From the NCBI GenBank assembly GCA_024399955.1, contig JAKSNH010000002.1:124001-188000 (forward strand): 64,000 bases of DNA, given 5' to 3'. The notes beneath the pieces are model-generated. The model was not told the DNA's origin and ran no database searches. It saw only the letters and a program-made list of their open reading frames with translations. Each line of letters begins with the position of its first letter. Position 1 is the stretch's first letter. The position numbers were made by a program, and so were the translations under genes. Below, piece after piece: positions 63,001-64,000 of this stretch. Source of the DNA: Paludibacteraceae bacterium. GTDB lineage: Bacteria; Bacteroidota; Bacteroidia; Bacteroidales; Paludibacteraceae.

Positions 63001-64000
63001 ACTAAGTACTACCTCGTAACCGATGCTTCTACTCTGCATGTAGGTGACATCATCGTATTTGGATCTACTTATACTGGAGGCACCGACGAAGCCAAGAAGG
63101 GCTCGTTTGTCAATGGCACTCTTGGAAATAATAAATATCTAGCAAGTGAGCGTGCAACCATCACAGAAGACGCTCTATCTGCTACTGATGCTTGTGAGTT
63201 TGTACTTGGTGGCGAAGCTGGAGCATGGACTCTCACTTCTACCGAAGGTCAGTTGGGAGCAACAGCTGTGAAGGCTATGACAACCAATACTGAAGCGTCC
63301 AATTATGTAGGTACTTGGACAATCAGTATTGATGTGGAAACCCATAACGCAACAGTTACTTGTGGCGAATATGGCTCGATGTCTTACAACGGCAGCAGTC
63401 CTCGTTTTGCTAACTATAGTTCTGTGCAAAATGCTCTTCAACTCTATCGCAAATATGAGACCATTCGTACAGGTATGGTTGATGGTCAAATTGGTACAGG
63501 CTGCCAAACTAAGAACATTCTTGATGTGAAGGGTGCTACGCTCTATCAAGTGAACTACACCTATGGTAGTTATCTTGAGTTCATGGAAGTAACTTATCCT
63601 GTTGAAGCCGGTATGCCTATCATCATGCAAGCAGATGGCACAAATGGTGGTAAGGTTGAAATTCTATATGGAAATGACGTAGCAACTGATGGAATAATAT
63701 ATAATAACAATGGCTTATATGGCTTCATTGGAGCCGGTATACACAATATTCCGAACTATGAAGGCTATTATGTATTCAAAGGTGGAATGTTGCGTCCTGC
63801 ATTGGATAACTACACCACCAGCGGACATGCTTATATCAAGTTGAGCGAGGTTCCAACCGAGGACCAACTTGCAGGCAGTCCTGCTCCACGTCGTCGCATG
63901 AGTGTAGGTGTTGAACGTAGCATGCCGACAGGCTTTGAAACAATCATGATGCAGAAGGGTATGAATAAGGTTATCATGAATAACCAACTCTTCCTCATCC
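57061..64000 (+). CDS. Giant secreted Ig-like-domain protein, 3' end beyond the window
   Basis: The frame is open from the ATG at 57061 to the window end (over 2310 codons). An N-terminal extension of about 38 residues precedes a hydrophobic core (SLALLLVMLMSVNVWG). Nine Big_3-type modules of the form L-x-I-x-V, P-x-K-x-x-Y-x-x-GE-x-F-x-x-x-GL-x-V-T-A-x-Y-DDES begin near residues 197, 412, 497, 722, 808, 1031, 1442, 1619 and 1707. Between them lie an InlB/List-type repeat (about 1205-1285, FMGWTNA), OB-fold-like segments (about 1529-1618 and 1787-1885) and a Big_2 domain (about 1890-1980). The last visible residues, NKVIMNNQLFLI, match the tail motif of other exported proteins, so the stop should be about 15 codons away. 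Probable surface or matrix protein. Confidence 0.85.
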   Translation, partial: MRMKNKFLSRIGQWHTPPYLRKLKTDIVHCASCIVHRASLALLLVMLMSVNVWGEKITTVAGITSGNKYYVGATTGDKDSYFYVDGSAKTESIKGVAKEDVADAVALTFTAVTDGWTIQFDNGLYLGIKNAKDNGAVQVMEEAVVWTIDEDTDNGLLELHPNDYYLQKNNSATQFGSYKNTQTNVWLEEVSTTSKTLVSVAVSGSPTKTTYEAGESFDHAGLVVTGTYDDESEEAITSNITWNVTPNPLTAGTTSVSVTATVGEITSAAYVVNGLTITEHVVTPGTYEIVPNNTFFGVEVQTSGKHDPVTGKQNDITITHSGGSSFYCNASQVRTYKDNTLTFSVPEGYEITSIVLAVTDNASYNADNGTYTASSKTWAGHAQQVVLTSAQSSGNYQITKITVTFAAPKVVSGIAVKNAPTKTTYYVGDEFDPAGLVITASYDDESDEDIAYTEDNKDAFSFSGFNSEAEATDQVITVTYAEKSATFNVDIQAARVLNSIEVASNPAKMVYEVGEALDLTGLVVNGIFSKGDPEPVDYTADPADGTTLDAVGNATVTLTSVDNTELTTSFDVTVTAPVGDKLTPALVGNKSSYAQWDNAYVGTYATYIGYGTGGDAKFQLKSKDNVAGIVSTVSGGYIAKVKVDWETVPGDGKGLKVFGSHTAYTAASDLYGDNKGTEIGSILASATELTITDEYEYVGVRSVDGAVYLNSITFVWAAPKVLEGIAVKTAPTAVEYAAGEFFNPAGLEITASYDDESTADIAYEGNEDKFSFSPALDVALATTDEQVTITYGGKSCDQTITVKNIGLTSIVVSGDLAVTDYTEGDDFDFTGLVATGYYSDESHKTITEQVVWSIDPATLTAGQTSVKVIATMNEVSGDEIYYITVAAAPSIVTWDLTKDETATATADEISWTSDFATMIDVKGESTTPANNYYPGDKDSHTSTRFYKNSVLTIAPVDNNVIVKVEFTATSEGYASALQGSTWTNASASVSNTTLVTVTPTDGTQAFSATIGGTCGFTAVKVYYQPGATMTSIAVKTAPSKVVYNAGESFDPTGLEITATYDDASTKDITYDANDTKWEFAPGLTDKLDATDNEVFISYNEIMCEDALEITVNRIASNLAAVSATKILVVDDAPSLADWYTIDANYDGTVAFQSDNDEVFYVEGAKGLALAAGSATLTITAPQTGTYAQASVTVAVTVNAAAVPCSVKWMNNGEEYTVGGPSTVVNAGQKVTKLPTAPEPCDAQHNFMGWTNAAIATPQADAPSILFTDAVSAPTVDADNTIYYAVYAIKSIDEDIDSYTFTGVGTVTGGVATLTTSSGNTIKMDKGEGSNPPAWNAGASEARLYANGLMTVSSSETISKIVYSYTVNANSKGASPTIDGVAGATTAGTWDSENKTWTGSDTEVTFSTSGSAGNIGFTNVTIYTGGGYKYSDYSTTCAAIELDAIELGGTYPTTFLVGDEFSHEGMTVTASYTNSTTTKDVTNLVTFTDKATGEAVDMSAAGDKTILVSYTENEITKTAEYNITINDLPTMTIAQFLANPSKCYLSGIVSNITNTTYGNYTLTDASGNAEIYGTLTPSKESKQFATLGIAEGDKIKVIAENYSTQYENISDVIFVEELELTAIVVSGTMNVTEYTEGNTLSSEGLVVKGKYSDETEAMHDITEGITWNMPTAVLGTSEYDVTATVGTLTSPAYHVTGITVNAAKVLTGIAITTEPKKTFWVGENFSTTGIQVMASYDGDEDADVTTLCTFSRAETQITDAIVNETITVSYTEGTETKTATYTINANWMTLADLVENVTPTETAVKVWVKITDALVKARNNSYLTTDVTYGDSQTKEVKIYKSGVDATWVAGGTISGELKDVDWKLYGSDWELMPSDWTWATYTPAAPTPVIGVSLNESAIKVKVGKTATLVATVTPDNATDKSVTWSIINDNANGKVTVDQTGLVTVAADAVEGATATVQVKTNEGNFTATCNVTVDVPVVTKYYLVTDASTLHVGDIIVFGSTYTGGTDEAKKGSFVNGTLGNNKYLASERATITEDALSATDACEFVLGGEAGAWTLTSTEGQLGATAVKAMTTNTEASNYVGTWTISIDVETHNATVTCGEYGSMSYNGSSPRFANYSSVQNALQLYRKYETIRTGMVDGQIGTGCQTKNILDVKGATLYQVNYTYGSYLEFMEVTYPVEAGMPIIMQADGTNGGKVEILYGNDVATDGIIYNNNGLYGFIGAGIHNIPNYEGYYVFKGGMLRPALDNYTTSGHAYIKLSEVPTEDQLAGSPAPRRRMSVGVERSMPTGFETIMMQKGMNKVIMNNQLFLI
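57142..57176. repeat. Heptanucleotide repeat GTGCAYY inside the giant gene, five units
   Basis: GTGCATT, GTGCATC, GTGCATC, GTGCACC, GTGCATC: codons of about 28-39, between the start codon and the hydrophobic core of the signal peptide. Confidence 0.9.

Overview
The window is chromosomal DNA of a Bacteroidales bacterium that carries a type IX secretion system. The evidence is: (i) promoters of the Bacteroidetes sigma-ABfr type, TTTG-N20-TAnnTTTGY, with a spacer of exactly 20 nt at every site I could index; (ii) family content such as PorQ, DUF4954, the DUF6452/DUF6048 pair, a Bacteroidetes-type succinate dehydrogenase/fumarate reductase, and a PPi-dependent phosphofructokinase; (iii) several large secreted beta-repeat proteins, one with a type A T9SS C-terminal domain. 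I cannot name the genus.

Layout. 1-3.0 kb (minus): porQ-cmk-ispH-pfkA, with pfkA cut by the window edge. 3.06-7.9 kb (plus): frdC-frdA-frdB, with a secreted nuclease gene overlapping the end of frdB. 7.9-10.8 kb (minus): a DUF975 membrane protein, ybeY and two secreted proteins. 11.0-14.6 kb: a 1221-aa secreted repeat protein. 14.8-20.0 kb: a phospho-sugar mutase, facing murI, an MBL hydrolase and a CotH-family secreted protein. 20.5-26.5 kb (plus): dnaN, a DnaQ-type exonuclease, DUF4954, rnz and radA, tightly coupled. 27.0-32.0 kb (minus): an AT-rich accessory island with a possible PD-(D/E)XK protein, an exonuclease-BRCT fusion, small membrane and secreted proteins, a candidate 6S-type RNA, a 41-aa ORF coupled to DUF6169, an insertion-sequence relic and a truncated rhuM. 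32.1-40.8 kb (minus): a 2573-aa T9SS substrate built of about 40 short modules, preceded by an outer-membrane barrel protein. 41-49.7 kb (plus): rplU-rpmA, serS, three conserved Bacteroidales envelope genes, tkt, leuS, and an opposing tRNA-Lys. 49.9-55.5 kb (plus): ispG, pfp, a TPR-like protein, ubiE and rmuC. 55.5-57.0 kb: tandem repeats, an ORF6N protein and a 68-aa protein. 57.06 kb to the end: a very large secreted Ig-like-domain protein whose last codons lie beyond the window.

Shared themes. Energy and carbon metabolism (frd, ATP-PFK, PPi-PFK, tkt, sugar mutase), isoprenoid/menaquinone supply (ispH, ispG, ubiE) and cell-surface export (PorQ plus at least seven exported proteins) dominate. 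The most notable signals are: a short C-terminal tail of the form K-V-[VI]-x-N-x-Q-L shared by four otherwise unrelated exported proteins, with a transcription terminator for the opposing gene embedded in the tail codons of one of them; a heptanucleotide repeat family that lies inside the signal-peptide region of the last giant protein and inside ispG; octanucleotide arrays that form the 3' ends of several genes; 477-bp near-identical tandem units in the giant T9SS substrate; and a long rod-like RNA structure with its own terminator in the accessory island.
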